A DNA stretch of 64,000 nt from NCBI RefSeq assembly GCF_019977275.1, contig NZ_AP024650.1, forward strand, positions 124,001-188,000, given 5' to 3'. Each line of letters opens with the position of its first letter. Within the stretch, counting starts at the first letter, position 1. Below are positions 8,272 through 16,607 of the stretch, in pieces. The translations under genes and the position numbers were made by a program. The notes under the pieces were generated by a model. The model ran no database searches, had not been told where the DNA came from, and saw only the letters and a program-made list of their open reading frames with translations. This DNA comes from Arthrobacter sp. StoSoilB19. GTDB taxonomy: Bacteria > Actinomycetota > Actinomycetes > Actinomycetales > Micrococcaceae.

Positions 8272-9225
8272 ATGACCATGCTCACAGTGATCGGCGAAGG
8301 CCTTGTTGACGTTGTCCAGCGCGCCTCCGGAATTGAGGCCCATGTGGGCGGCAGCCCGCTGAACGTTGCCGTGGGCCTGGCCCGGCTGGACCATCCGGTG
8401 CAGTTCATCGGCCGCTACGGCCGGGACGCGTACGGCGATTCGGTGGCTGCCCACCTGCGCGCCAGTTCCGTCATGCTGCCGGTACCGCCGGATGAGTTGC
8501 CCACCAGCGTGGCCACCGCGTTGATTGACGACGACGGCGCCGCCACCTACACGTTCGACCTCACCTGGGAGCTCCCTGGCCTCGCGGACCGGCTCGGCTT
8601 CATGCTGCAGGGCACCACGCTGCTGCACACGGGTTCGATCGCCACGATGCTGATGCCTGGTGCCACCGAAGTCCTGGCCGCCGTCGAGTACGCCCACCCC
8701 TCGGCCACCATCAGCTTCGATCCCAACTGCCGGCCCAGCATCATCACCGACGTGGACTTCGCGCGGCGGCAGGCGGAGAAGTTCGTCACCCTGGCGGACG
8801 TGGTCAAGGCCTCGGACGAGGACCTGGAATGGCTTTATCCGGGGCAGGACGTCCTGGACTCGGCGCGGAAGTGGCTGGCCCTGGGAGGCTCGGAGGGGCC
8901 GGCGCTTGTGGTGGTGACCCGGGGCGCGGATGGGCCGTGGGGAGTGTGCCGCGCCGGCGAAGCGTCCGTTCCCGCACCGAAAGTTGACGTGGCGGACACC
9001 GTGGGGGCGGGGGATTCCTTCATGGCGGCGCTGCTGTCTGGCCTGGTGGACCGGGACCTGGACGGCGCGCAGAACCGCGGGGCGCTGCGCGACCTGCCCG
9101 CCGAAGGGCTGGCCGAACTGTTGGCCCATGCCGCCAAGGCCGCTGCCGTCACGGTCTCTCGGCCCGGCGCCAACCCGCCGACGCGGGCTGAGATGGACCG
9201 GCTGGGAACGGGCGAAGAGGGTTAG
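8272..9225 (+). CDS. PfkB-family carbohydrate kinase, probable fructokinase
   Basis: This 317-residue ribokinase-fold enzyme has the N-terminal PfkB block (VGGSPLNVAVGLARL, near residue 24), the strand FDPNCRPS near 150 and the C-terminal ATP/catalytic signature VADTVGAGDSF near residue 240 with the base Asp. It would phosphorylate a free sugar, most probably fructose. The nearby levan locus would supply fructose, though the genes are not co-transcribed. Two Met codons (8272 and 8278) are close and either could start. Transcription probably ends at the palindrome just downstream. Confidence 0.85.
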   Translation: MTMLTVIGEGLVDVVQRASGIEAHVGGSPLNVAVGLARLDHPVQFIGRYGRDAYGDSVAAHLRASSVMLPVPPDELPTSVATALIDDDGAATYTFDLTWELPGLADRLGFMLQGTTLLHTGSIATMLMPGATEVLAAVEYAHPSATISFDPNCRPSIITDVDFARRQAEKFVTLADVVKASDEDLEWLYPGQDVLDSARKWLALGGSEGPALVVVTRGADGPWGVCRAGEASVPAPKVDVADTVGAGDSFMAALLSGLVDRDLDGAQNRGALRDLPAEGLAELLAHAAKAAAVTVSRPGANPPTRAEMDRLGTGEEG

Positions 9226-9233
9226 GAGTCGAA

Positions 9234-9291
9234 TCGGCTGCTCCGCAAGTGCCGTTCTGAGTACTCAAAAGGACACCTGCGGAGCAACCGA
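9234..9291. terminator. 58-bp near-perfect palindrome, probable bidirectional terminator
   Basis: A continuous inverted repeat is centred on TGAGTACTCA at about 9262/9263, with arms of 29 bp and about five mismatches per arm. Ends are TCGGCTGCTCCGCA and TGCGGAGCAACCGA. It fills the gap between two convergent genes (kinase and sulfonate-type binding protein), as expected for a shared terminator, but it is longer than usual and lacks a clear T-run. It could be a member of a dispersed palindromic repeat family. Confidence 0.65.
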
Positions 9292-9303
9292 TGGAGGGAG
9301 GGC

Positions 9304-10482
9304 CTACTCCTTGCCAAGCCCCGCTGCCGAGGTCTTCCCGTCCGAGACGCTGTTGAGGGCCCGCAGATCGAAGATGCCGTTGATGTCCGCCTGCTTGGTG
9401 GTGCCGGCAGTCACGCCGTCGGCCAGGAGCTTCTGGTAGGTTCCGGCGAGCGGGTCCACGGTGAAGACGATGTTCTTCAGTGAACGGTCGATGACGTCGG
9501 CCTTCAGTTCGGCCCCGGCGGCTTCCTTGAGCGCGGCGTTGATGGCAGTTGCCTTTTCGTTGGCCGGTGCCGCGTTCAGCCACTCGACCGACTTCACATG
9601 CCCCTTCAGGAGTGCCCTGACGGTGTCCGGATGGTCGGCGGCGAACTTCCGGTTCACGATCAGGATGGTGGTGGGGAACTCGCCCGGCTTGCCGGACAGT
9701 GTGCCATCCCACAGGTCCTTTTCATCGACCAGGACCTTCGCTCCGGCCGTCAGCACCAGCCGTGACGCCCACGGTTCAGGCAACCACGCGCCGTCGAGCT
9801 TGCCGTCCTGGAACAGCTTTAGGGTCTGGGCGTTCTCGGTGGGATTGATGGCCACGTCCCCGCTGCCGTCCACGTTGGTCTTGTAGCCCTGGGTGGCAAG
9901 CCAGGCCCGGAGGGCGACGTCCTGCGTGCCGCCGAGCTGCGGCGACGCGAGCGTCCTGCCCTTCAGGTCTGCAGCGGAGCCGATTTCCGGCTTGACCACC
10001 AGCTGTGCGCCGCCGGCCGCGGCACCGGCGATGATGTTGACGGATTCGCCCTGGCTCTTCACGAAGGAGTTGATGGCCGGGTTCGGGCCGATGTAGGTGG
10101 CGTCGATGGCGCCGGCGTTCAGCGCTTCGATGGCTGCGGGGCCGGCGTTGAACACCTGGGTGCTGAGCTTGGTGCTGCCCAGTTCATCGGCGATGAAGCC
10201 CTTGCTGACCCCTACCAGGGCGGGGGCGTGGGTGACGTTGCCGAAGTAGCCAAGCTTCAGCTCGGCCGCCGGGTTGCCGGCGGGCGCCACGTCGGCTGCC
10301 GGTGCAGCGGTGCCGTTGTTGACGGCGGAGGCGACGGCGGCACCCCCGCCGATCAGGGCCAGCGCGGCTGCCGCGATGCCGATTTTGAGGCCGAGCGGGC
10401 GCTGGGGCTTGGCTGACCCGCCGGCGATGATGCGGGTGGATGCTTGCTGGTTTTGCGGACTCTTGTCCTGCGGGTTTGCCAT
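9304..10482 (-). CDS. SsuA/NitT-type ABC substrate-binding protein, membrane-anchored
   Basis: This 392-residue protein would bind aliphatic sulfonates, taurine or a similar small molecule. A basic, polar cytoplasmic leader (about 35 residues) is followed by one membrane helix (LKIGIAAAALALIGGGAAVA) without a lipobox Cys, so it looks anchored rather than lipidated. The domain then follows: LKLGYFGNVTHAPALVGV, NPAINSF and a WLPEPWAS block near residue 245. The ATG at 10482 with upstream AAAGGA is preferred over an upstream in-frame start. No permease or ATPase gene adjoins it, which is unusual for this family. Confidence 0.82.
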   Translation of the reverse strand: MANPQDKSPQNQQASTRIIAGGSAKPQRPLGLKIGIAAAALALIGGGAAVASAVNNGTAAPAADVAPAGNPAAELKLGYFGNVTHAPALVGVSKGFIADELGSTKLSTQVFNAGPAAIEALNAGAIDATYIGPNPAINSFVKSQGESVNIIAGAAAGGAQLVVKPEIGSAADLKGRTLASPQLGGTQDVALRAWLATQGYKTNVDGSGDVAINPTENAQTLKLFQDGKLDGAWLPEPWASRLVLTAGAKVLVDEKDLWDGTLSGKPGEFPTTILIVNRKFAADHPDTVRALLKGHVKSVEWLNAAPANEKATAINAALKEAAGAELKADVIDRSLKNIVFTVDPLAGTYQKLLADGVTAGTTKQADINGIFDLRALNSVSDGKTSAAGLGKE

Positions 10483-10650
10483 GGGGAAATCCTTTGCTGG
10501 GGCTGATGCTGAGACGAGATTACGGAGCGCCCGGCGGCCCCACAATCATTCGTGTCGCAGTGGTTCACGGGGAGACGCGAAGCCTCAATGCGGCGTAGCA
10601 GGGCGTTAAAAATCGTCGCGGAGCGTCTTGATTCGGCCCTCCTGGTGCCC

Positions 10651-11949
10651 CTACGCGGCCTTCACCAGGGGGAGCTCGTCCCAGTGCGTGGTGTAACGGG
10701 GCGAACGCATGTCCCGCTTCATGGTCCAGTCCAGGCCCGACTTGATGCCCGCATGCCCCAGCCCGATGGACCCCCGTCCAAACCGGCGGCTCACATCCTC
10801 AAGCAATGGCCCGATGCCGCGTTCCTCGTGCCGGTTCTCGAACAGTTCGAGCGGGGGCTGGTTTCCCGTGGGCCGCAGGTCGGTGAGCATCAGGCCCGCT
10901 TTGGCATATTTCAGTCCATCCCGGATATTGGGCAGCAGCGCGTGGGCGGCTTTGGTGAGCAGGAGTGGATCCGCGGTGGGCATGGGCAACGAGACGCAGA
11001 CCGAAGGGTAGGCCTGTTCGTAATCCCTGAAGGGGGACGTGGCAGCGAAGGCCGTCAGCACTTTCGCCTGCAGTCCGTGCTTGGACAGCCTGGCGCTCGC
11101 CTGCTGCCCGTAGATGCTCAGAACCTCGCGCAGGCCGGCGGCGGTGGTCACGGGAGTGGCGAAGGAACGGGAAAATATCAGCTGGTCGCGGCCGACGCGC
11201 TCCTCCTCCATGGGAATGCACGGGGTGCCGCGCAGTTCCAGGACGGTGCGCATCAGCACCACCGAAAACTTGTCCCTGATCGCCACCGGATCCGCCCGGA
11301 CCAGGTCCAGCACGGTGAAGATGCCCAACACGTTGAGCCGCTTCATCAGCCGCCCGGCAATGCCCCACACCTCGTCCACCGGCAACCGGCCCATGAGGGC
11401 CTCGCGAACGTCGGCCGGGACCGACTCCCAGAGGCAGACCCCGCCAAAAGCGGCGTTGTTCTTGGCCCACTTGTTGCAGAGCTTTGCCAGGGTCTTGGTG
11501 GGGGCGATGCCCACGCAGACCGGCACCCCCACGTGCCGCCGCACGGCCTCTTTCATCCTGCGGCCCAGGGCCAGCAGCTCGTCGGGTTTTCCCTTCACGC
11601 CCAGGAACGCTTCGTCGATGCTGTAAACCTCCAGCCACGCCGAGTACCTGCCCAGCAGCTCCATCACCCGGGAGCTGATGTCCCCGTAGAGCTCATAGTT
11701 GCTGGACTTCGCCACCAGGCCCCACTCCTTGGCCCGCGGCGCGAGCTTGAACCAGGGCTCGCCGGTGGCGATGCCCAGGGCCTTCGCCTCGGGGGAGCGC
11801 GTCACCGCGCAGCCGTCATTGTTGGACAGCACCACCAGCGGGCGGCCCTCCAGGGAGGGGTCGAAGGCGCGCTCCGCGGAGGCGTAGAAGCAGTTGACAT
11901 CCACGTGGGCGATCTGCGGCATCCGCCGCATGAGCACCGGCTTAGGCAT
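10651..11949 (-). CDS. umuC: Y-family DNA polymerase, UmuC-like
   Basis: This translesion polymerase subunit has 432 residues. The first catalytic motif HVDVNCFYASAER sits near the N-terminus (metal-binding Asp17) and the SIDE motif is in VYSIDEAFLG at about residue 105, followed by thumb and little-finger domains; an impB/UmuC C-terminal region is present. ATG 11949 is preferred because GAGGAG lies just upstream. It lies 24 bp downstream of the UmuD-like gene and shares its LexA-controlled promoter, so it should be induced by DNA damage. Confidence 0.92.
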   Translation of the reverse strand: MPKPVLMRRMPQIAHVDVNCFYASAERAFDPSLEGRPLVVLSNNDGCAVTRSPEAKALGIATGEPWFKLAPRAKEWGLVAKSSNYELYGDISSRVMELLGRYSAWLEVYSIDEAFLGVKGKPDELLALGRRMKEAVRRHVGVPVCVGIAPTKTLAKLCNKWAKNNAAFGGVCLWESVPADVREALMGRLPVDEVWGIAGRLMKRLNVLGIFTVLDLVRADPVAIRDKFSVVLMRTVLELRGTPCIPMEEERVGRDQLIFSRSFATPVTTAAGLREVLSIYGQQASARLSKHGLQAKVLTAFAATSPFRDYEQAYPSVCVSLPMPTADPLLLTKAAHALLPNIRDGLKYAKAGLMLTDLRPTGNQPPLELFENRHEERGIGPLLEDVSRRFGRGSIGLGHAGIKSGLDWTMKRDMRSPRYTTHWDELPLVKAA

Positions 11950-11973
11950 GCTGCTCCTCAAACGTGGAATATC

Positions 11974-12405
11974 TCAGACATGGTGCAGGCACCTGGTGGC
12001 GACACCCCAGATGGTCAGCTCGGACAGGGCGGGGACGTGGATATCCGGATATTTGGGGTTCTCCGCCTGCAGCACCACGCCGGTGCCGGTGATGCGGAGG
12101 CGCTTAACCGTCAGCTCCCCGTCCAGCACCGCAATCACCACACACCCGTCCTTCGGCTCCAGTGCCCGGTTCACGATCAGTTCGTCACCGTCGCTGATGC
12201 CGGCGCCCTCCATGGAGTCCCCGGTGACCCGGACCACGAAGGTGCTGGTGATGTCCTTGATGAGGTGCGCGTTCAAGTCGATCCGCCCGTCAAAGTAGTC
12301 CTGCGCAGGAGACGGAAACCCTGCCGCCACCGCCACGGGGGAGATCAGCACCGAGAACAACGAGGCGCCCGCATCTATCACGCGGGGACCGATAATAACG
12401 CCCAC
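11974..12405 (-). CDS. umuD: UmuD-like S24 self-cleaving protease
   Basis: This 143-residue LexA-fold protein has the autocleavage site Ala28-Gly29 (VAAGFPSPAQDY), catalytic Ser64 (GDSMEGAGI) and Lys101 (LTVKRLR). RecA-stimulated self-cleavage would yield the active UmuD' partner of the polymerase encoded 24 bp downstream. It has the usual UmuD length. A LexA box lies 13 bp upstream of its start, matching SOS control. The function is assigned from complete catalytic residues and operon order. Confidence 0.92.
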   Translation of the reverse strand: MGVIIGPRVIDAGASLFSVLISPVAVAAGFPSPAQDYFDGRIDLNAHLIKDITSTFVVRVTGDSMEGAGISDGDELIVNRALEPKDGCVVIAVLDGELTVKRLRITGTGVVLQAENPKYPDIHVPALSELTIWGVATRCLHHV

Positions 12406-12418
12406 AACACACCCTTAT

Positions 12419-12434
12419 TCGAATATATGTTCGA
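12419..12434. promoter_or_regulatory. LexA (SOS) box upstream of umuDC
   Basis: TCGAATATATGTTCGA differs by one base from the actinobacterial SOS consensus TCGAACATATGTTCGA. It lies 14-29 bp upstream of the umuD start, where LexA would block transcription. It is also 120 bp upstream of the divergent HAD gene, which may or may not be affected. Confidence 0.88.
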
Positions 12435-12556
12435 TAGTTTCAGTGTAGACCCGGAGGCTGACAACGGCACCACCCCGGCCGTCCCTGGACAGCCCGCGGA
12501 CCCGAAGCGGCCGCCCCGGCGGCGACGGTGCGCAAACCCCCACGTAGACTGGCATC

Positions 12557-13375
12557 ATGCGGCTGGTAGCAAGCGATATTGACGGAACGATCCTTGGGCA
12601 CGACGGAAAAATCAGCCCCCGCACCATCCGCGCCTTCCACGCCTGCCGCGATGCCGGCGTCGAGCTCGTGTTTGTCACGGGCCGTCCGCCGCGCTGGCTG
12701 CACCCCCTCGAGGAGCAGCTGGGCCACACGGGACGGGTGATCTGCTCCAACGGTGCCGTGGTCTGGGACCTGGAGACGGACCGCCTGGTCTCCGCCCGCA
12801 CCCTGGCGATCCACACCGTCCTGGAGGTCCGCGGCATCATCAAGGCGCTCCGCCCCGCGGCCCTGTTCGCAGCGGAAACGCTCACCGGATTCCATCTGGA
12901 ACCGGGCTTCATCGAAAACGAATCCAGCGAGCTGCTGGCCGAATTCACCCCGGCCCCGCTGAAGGACACGCTCACCAGTGACGATTCGGTGGTCAAATTC
13001 CTTGCCATCGTCCGCGACGGCACACCCGATGATTTCCTCGCCGAGGTGGCACCCGCCGTCGAGCACCTGGCCGCGACGACCCACTCCTCGCCCGGCGTTG
13101 CCATGCTGGAACTCTCCCTGCCGGGTGTCAACAAGGCCGTTACCCTGGCCGAGTACGCTTCGGGGCTGGGCATTGACGCCGCGGATGTGGTGGCCTTCGG
13201 CGACATGCCCAATGACATCGAGATGCTCCGGTGGGCGGGTCACGGCTATGCCATGGCCAGCGGCCATCCGGAGGCCATCCGCGCGGCGGGGCAGCAGGCA
13301 CCGCATTTTGACGACGACGGCGTGGCCCAGGTTTTGGAGGCGCGGCTCGCCTCCCTGGGCGTCCAGTTTTCCTGA
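12557..13375 (+). CDS. HAD hydrolase, Cof/YbiV subfamily (IIB)
   Basis: This 272-residue phosphatase has all four HAD motifs in order: DIDGTIL (nucleophile Asp8, acid Asp10), VTGR near residue 35, a conserved Lys near 150 and FGDMPNDIEML near residue 215. A type IIB cap lies between motifs II and III. Members dephosphorylate sugar phosphates or flavin/cofactor phosphates, and the substrate is unknown here. It is transcribed away from umuDC; the shared intergenic region holds the LexA box. Confidence 0.85.
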   Translation: MRLVASDIDGTILGHDGKISPRTIRAFHACRDAGVELVFVTGRPPRWLHPLEEQLGHTGRVICSNGAVVWDLETDRLVSARTLAIHTVLEVRGIIKALRPAALFAAETLTGFHLEPGFIENESSELLAEFTPAPLKDTLTSDDSVVKFLAIVRDGTPDDFLAEVAPAVEHLAATTHSSPGVAMLELSLPGVNKAVTLAEYASGLGIDAADVVAFGDMPNDIEMLRWAGHGYAMASGHPEAIRAAGQQAPHFDDDGVAQVLEARLASLGVQFS

Positions 13376-13486
13376 CCGCAGCAGCCCCCCGTATTCACAG
13401 CTGCCGCTCACCTGGCGTTTACCTTCGCCCCCTAGCGTGAACCATGGAAAGCAGGCACTACTTACGCCGGCTCATAGGGGGCAACC

Positions 13487-13750
13487 ATGGCAAGGAACGT
13501 CAAACAGCACATGGCCGATGGGCCGCACCGGCCAGCAACCCCGGCTCCGCACTGGAAGCAGCTGCGCCAGGGCGACCGGGTCCGCGTCCTGCTTTCTCCC
13601 GGTTTTGAGGCGGGCGGCGTGGTGGACACCATCACCGCCGACCACACGGCAGTCTGGGTCCACCTGGACGGCGGCCGCGGCCGGACGCTCCTGCACTGCG
13701 GCGACGGGGTGGACATTGTGCCATGCGGGGAAACCGACTGCGCTGACTGA
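13487..13750 (+). CDS. Small hypothetical protein, 87 aa
   Basis: This is a small soluble protein with no recognised family. The middle (residues about 22-70) reads as a small beta-rich domain (QLRQGDRVRVLLSPGFEAGG, then VWVHLDGGRGRTLLHC), somewhat like KOW/SH3-type barrels. The C-terminus has three Cys in LHCGDGVDIVPCGETDC, which could bind metal. It lies between the HAD and GDPD genes on the same strand, 42 bp before GDPD. Codon use matches the neighbours, so it is probably real. Confidence 0.6.
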   Translation: MARNVKQHMADGPHRPATPAPHWKQLRQGDRVRVLLSPGFEAGGVVDTITADHTAVWVHLDGGRGRTLLHCGDGVDIVPCGETDCAD

Positions 13751-13792
13751 CCCGCCGGCCCCAACCCCGCGCGGCTCGGGTACGCTCACATT

Positions 13793-14617
13793 GTGACCCT
13801 GCCCTTTTTCGAGCACAAGGACGACGCCGGTCGGCAGCTACCCATCGCCATGGCCCACCGCGGGTTCTCGGCTGAGGGGCTGGAAAACTCGATGGCTGCG
13901 TTCCGCTCCGGCGTCGAACTGGGCTTCCGGTACCTGGAAACGGACGTGCACACCACGGCCGACGGCGTGCTGCTGCTCTTCCACGATGAAGCCCTGGACC
14001 GCCTGACCGACGGCAGCGGCCGCGTGGCGGACCTGCCGGCCGCGGACGTCGCCAAGGCCAGGATCAACGGCCGCGAGCCCATCCCCACGTTCGATGAATT
14101 GGTGACCCAGCTGCCACACGCCCGGCTGAACCTGGACGTCAAGGACTGGGGCTCCGTCCACAGCACGGCCGCCGCCATCGAGCGGCACCAAGTGCACCAG
14201 CGGGTGCTGGTCACCAGTTTTTCGGACCGTCGACGGCGGGCGGTGCTGAAACTGCTCAGCCGGCCGGTTGCCTCCTCCGCCGGCGTGTCCTCCAATGCCC
14301 TCTTCACCCTGCTGGGCCCCGTGCTTCCACGCCCGGTGTTCCACCGGCTCATGCGCCGGGTGCTCAGGGACGTCCATGCGCTGCAGGTCCCCGTCCGCTA
14401 TGGACGGATCCCTGTGGCCACCGCCGGGTTCATCCGCCGCGCCCACGCCCTTGGCCTGGCGGTGCACGTCTGGACCATCAACGATGCCGCGGAAATGCAC
14501 CGCCTCCTCGACCTGGGCGCGGACGGCATCGTCACGGACCGCGCGGACCTGCTTCGCGAAGTGCTCATGGAGCGCGGGGAGTGGCCGCAGGGCCACCCGC
14601 CTGCGCCGGGTTCCTAG
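13793..14617 (+). CDS. Glycerophosphodiester phosphodiesterase
   Basis: This 274-residue TIM-barrel enzyme hydrolyses glycerophosphodiesters to glycerol-3-phosphate and an alcohol. Catalytic and metal-binding groups are visible: AHRGFSAEGLENS (His near residue 19, Glu), ETDVH (Glu and Asp near residue 45) and FHDE (His near 64), with LDVKD and VWTIND later in the barrel. There is no signal peptide, so it acts in the cytoplasm. It starts with GTG. Its stop overlaps by 4 bp the stop of the convergent small gene. Confidence 0.88.
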   Translation: MTLPFFEHKDDAGRQLPIAMAHRGFSAEGLENSMAAFRSGVELGFRYLETDVHTTADGVLLLFHDEALDRLTDGSGRVADLPAADVAKARINGREPIPTFDELVTQLPHARLNLDVKDWGSVHSTAAAIERHQVHQRVLVTSFSDRRRRAVLKLLSRPVASSAGVSSNALFTLLGPVLPRPVFHRLMRRVLRDVHALQVPVRYGRIPVATAGFIRRAHALGLAVHVWTINDAAEMHRLLDLGADGIVTDRADLLREVLMERGEWPQGHPPAPGS

Positions 14618-14928
14618 CCTCCGGACGGCGCGGTGGCGTCGCCGGTAAGGCCGTCGCGGTCCGCCTGGCCAGGGTCAGTTTCGTCGGTGTCACCGCCCAG
14701 GGGACGGTTGGAGACCGGTGCCGGGGCAGCGCCTGTCTTGAGGCCGGGCGCCTTCTGCTTCTCCGCCTCCATGGCATTTGAACCTTCACTCAGGGACGAG
14801 TGGACTTCCACGCCGTCATTGGGGTTCGTGGGGTCGGGCACATTCATCTTCTCCGTCGGCTTGGATGTTCCGGCCAGGTCCTCCATGGCGTTTTCTGCTG
14901 CCTTGCCGATGCTGTCGCCGATTCCCAT
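14614..14928 (-). CDS. Small hydrophilic protein, 104 aa, unknown
   Basis: The protein is acidic, rich in Gly, Asp, Glu, Pro and Asn, with almost no hydrophobic core apart from the first 20 residues (MGIGDSIGKAAENAMEDLAG), which could form one amphipathic helix. It looks disordered. No family is recognised. It diverges from the DUF6480 gene across a palindrome-containing AT-rich intergenic region, and similar hydrophilic proteins occur at 15.1 and 26.2 kb, so a desiccation or stress role is a reasonable guess only. A good ribosome site (GGAGCAG) precedes the start. Confidence 0.6.
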   Translation of the reverse strand: MGIGDSIGKAAENAMEDLAGTSKPTEKMNVPDPTNPNDGVEVHSSLSEGSNAMEAEKQKAPGLKTGAAPAPVSNRPLGGDTDETDPGQADRDGLTGDATAPSGG

Positions 14929-14995
14929 CTGACTGCTCCTTCCGACATTGCGTGCCGGCGCCCAGCGGCATACCGGCCCTACTCCTCCAGAATTA

Positions 14996-15007
14996 TCAGC
15001 ATGCTTA
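14996..15007. promoter_or_regulatory. Palindrome of the shared TAAGYNNRCTKA motif, copy A
   Basis: TCAGCATGCTTA (reverse complement TAAGCATGCTGA) is the core of a 22-bp imperfect palindrome (14991-15012) with AATT at both ends. It lies between the divergent small genes, 55 bp before the DUF6480 start and 67 bp before the start of the other. The same motif recurs at 20942 and 25053. Confidence 0.5.
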
Positions 15008-15062
15008 CAATTAGTCCAGTGCTGGGGAATCGGACCGCAGCCGGAGAGGAAGGAAGATCAGC

Positions 15063-15299
15063 ATGAGCACTTACCATCCGGAGAATGACCCCGCGAACCC
15101 CGACCGCCCGGGGAAGGAAGACGTTGGCGCCGCCCAGCCGCACCTGGCGGAGCAGCGCAGCAGGGAGGCGGCCGGTTCGCCAAACCCCGACCCGGCAGAG
15201 GGCAATGTCACCGGGCTGGAACCGGGCGGGGGAGTGCCCCCGGGAGAGACGCCGCCGGCAGAGGACCAGATGAGCCGGGACCAGGGCCACTCCGAATAG
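15063..15299 (+). CDS. DUF6480-family small protein
   Basis: This 78-residue hydrophilic protein has the family hallmark VTGLEPGGGVPPGETPPAE in the C-terminal half. The rest is polar and probably disordered, with no membrane segment, although longer members often carry one. Function is unknown; such proteins are common in actinobacteria. The start has a ribosome site (GGAAGGAAGATC region). It is transcribed toward the EAL gene and probably ends at the hairpin at 15313-15345. Confidence 0.75.
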   Translation: MSTYHPENDPANPDRPGKEDVGAAQPHLAEQRSREAAGSPNPDPAEGNVTGLEPGGGVPPGETPPAEDQMSRDQGHSE

Positions 15300-15312
15300 C
15301 GGTTAATGGCAG

Positions 15313-15345
15313 GCGCGGCGCCTGGCGTCATGCCATGCGCCGCGC
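15313..15345. terminator. Hairpin between convergent genes
   Basis: Perfect 9-bp arms GCGCGGCGC and GCGCCGCGC enclose a 15-nt loop in the gap between the DUF6480 and EAL genes. There is no T-run. Its position between two convergent stops suggests a shared terminator. Confidence 0.45.
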
Positions 15346-15375
15346 TGCTCGCCTTAGGTGTGAGCGTGCTGTGTG

Positions 15376-16437
15376 TCAGGAAGTCTCTTTGCCATGGCGG
15401 CCCCGCGACTCCCCTGGTCCCGCCAAATGGCGCTCCAGGCCGTCCACGTCCAGCCGCGTGTTCCAGTTGGCCCAATCCTGGGGCCGCACTGACGGCCGCC
15501 CCAGCAGGTAACCCTGGCCGGCGCTGATGCCAAGTTCGGTGAGGACCTTGAGTTCGCCCACCGTTTCGATCCCCTCAGCCACCAGGATGGTGCCGATCTG
15601 GTCGGTGAAGTCCACCAGGCAGGCCGACAGGGCCCGCTGGAGGCCGTCCTTGTCGACGTCGCCGATTACGTTGCGTCCCACCTTGAGGAAGTCTGGACGC
15701 AGGTGGATCATGCGGCTGAGGGCGCCGGCCCCGGTGTGGGTGTCATCGACGGCAATCCGCAGGCCCTTTTCCCGCAGTGGATTGATCGCGGAAATGAACT
15801 GCAGATATTCCTCTTCCGGAATGTCCTCGGTCAATTCGAGCACTATGCGGTCGATGGGGAGTTCAATATGGTCGAACAGTTCCGGCAGCCGCGGGTCCAT
15901 GCAGGAGGTGGGCGAAATATTGAGGGACACATAAAGGTTGTCCGGCAGGTCGCGGGCTGCCGCCGCGGCGGATCCCAAAGCCGAGAACTCCAGGTTTGCG
16001 CCCAGGCCCACGGCCGCGGCCTCGGCGAACCACAGTTCTGCAGCGGCACCGTCATCGCTGACGAAGCGCGAGAGGGCTTCCGCGCCGACCACGGTTTTTC
16101 CTTCCAGGCCGTAAATGGGCTGGAATGCGGTCATCAGCATTTGGTTCTCGAGCAGGGCGCTGATCCGTGAGATGCTGCGGATGGCGTCCAGCTGCTCAGC
16201 GAACTGCGGCGGCAGGGTGGGCGCTGTGAGGCGCATGTCCCTGGCCGCTTCCAGTGTTTCCACGGTGTTGGCATCGCTGCGCCGGGTCTCCAGGAGATAC
16301 TCCAGCAAAGCGCGTTCCGGCACGCCAGGATTCTCGTCAAGGCTCCTGCTCAGCCGTTGCCGGACAGCGGCTCCCGCAGGATCCGTATCCGCCAGCACGG
16401 CAGCGATAATTCCCCATGCCTGTACCCGAACCGACAT
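15376..16437 (-). CDS. EAL-domain protein, probable c-di-GMP phosphodiesterase
   Basis: This 353-residue soluble protein has an N-terminal helical region of about 95 residues and one EAL domain. Catalytic groups are largely kept: AEALSRF, the Asn in SLNISP, ELTED, the Lys in FLKVG and AEGIET. The loop-6 motif, normally DDFGTGYSS, is DDTHTGAGA, which may weaken activity or alter dimer control. The ATG at 16437 is preferred to an upstream TTG because GGGGG lies 8 bp before it. It follows the GGDEF-EAL gene after a 170-bp AT-rich gap on the same strand, and the two may antagonise each other. Confidence 0.83.
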   Translation of the reverse strand: MSVRVQAWGIIAAVLADTDPAGAAVRQRLSRSLDENPGVPERALLEYLLETRRSDANTVETLEAARDMRLTAPTLPPQFAEQLDAIRSISRISALLENQMLMTAFQPIYGLEGKTVVGAEALSRFVSDDGAAAELWFAEAAAVGLGANLEFSALGSAAAAARDLPDNLYVSLNISPTSCMDPRLPELFDHIELPIDRIVLELTEDIPEEEYLQFISAINPLREKGLRIAVDDTHTGAGALSRMIHLRPDFLKVGRNVIGDVDKDGLQRALSACLVDFTDQIGTILVAEGIETVGELKVLTELGISAGQGYLLGRPSVRPQDWANWNTRLDVDGLERHLAGPGESRGRHGKETS

Positions 16438-16607
16438 TAGCAACGCCCCCAGTTGACGAAGTAATGACCCGATGGCCCAATAATGTTCAAATTTCCAAAC
16501 GCCTTATAAAAGTACGGTGTTGCCAGACCTGAATTTCGCGGCGGCGAAAAACCAGACACCGCACGCTGATCGTATAACGGCGGCCACAAAAGCGCAGTAG
16601 TTTTGCG

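Noticed and set aside
10552..12582. A 676-codon plus-strand open frame
   Set aside because: Antisense to umuDC, whose catalytic motifs and LexA box are unambiguous.
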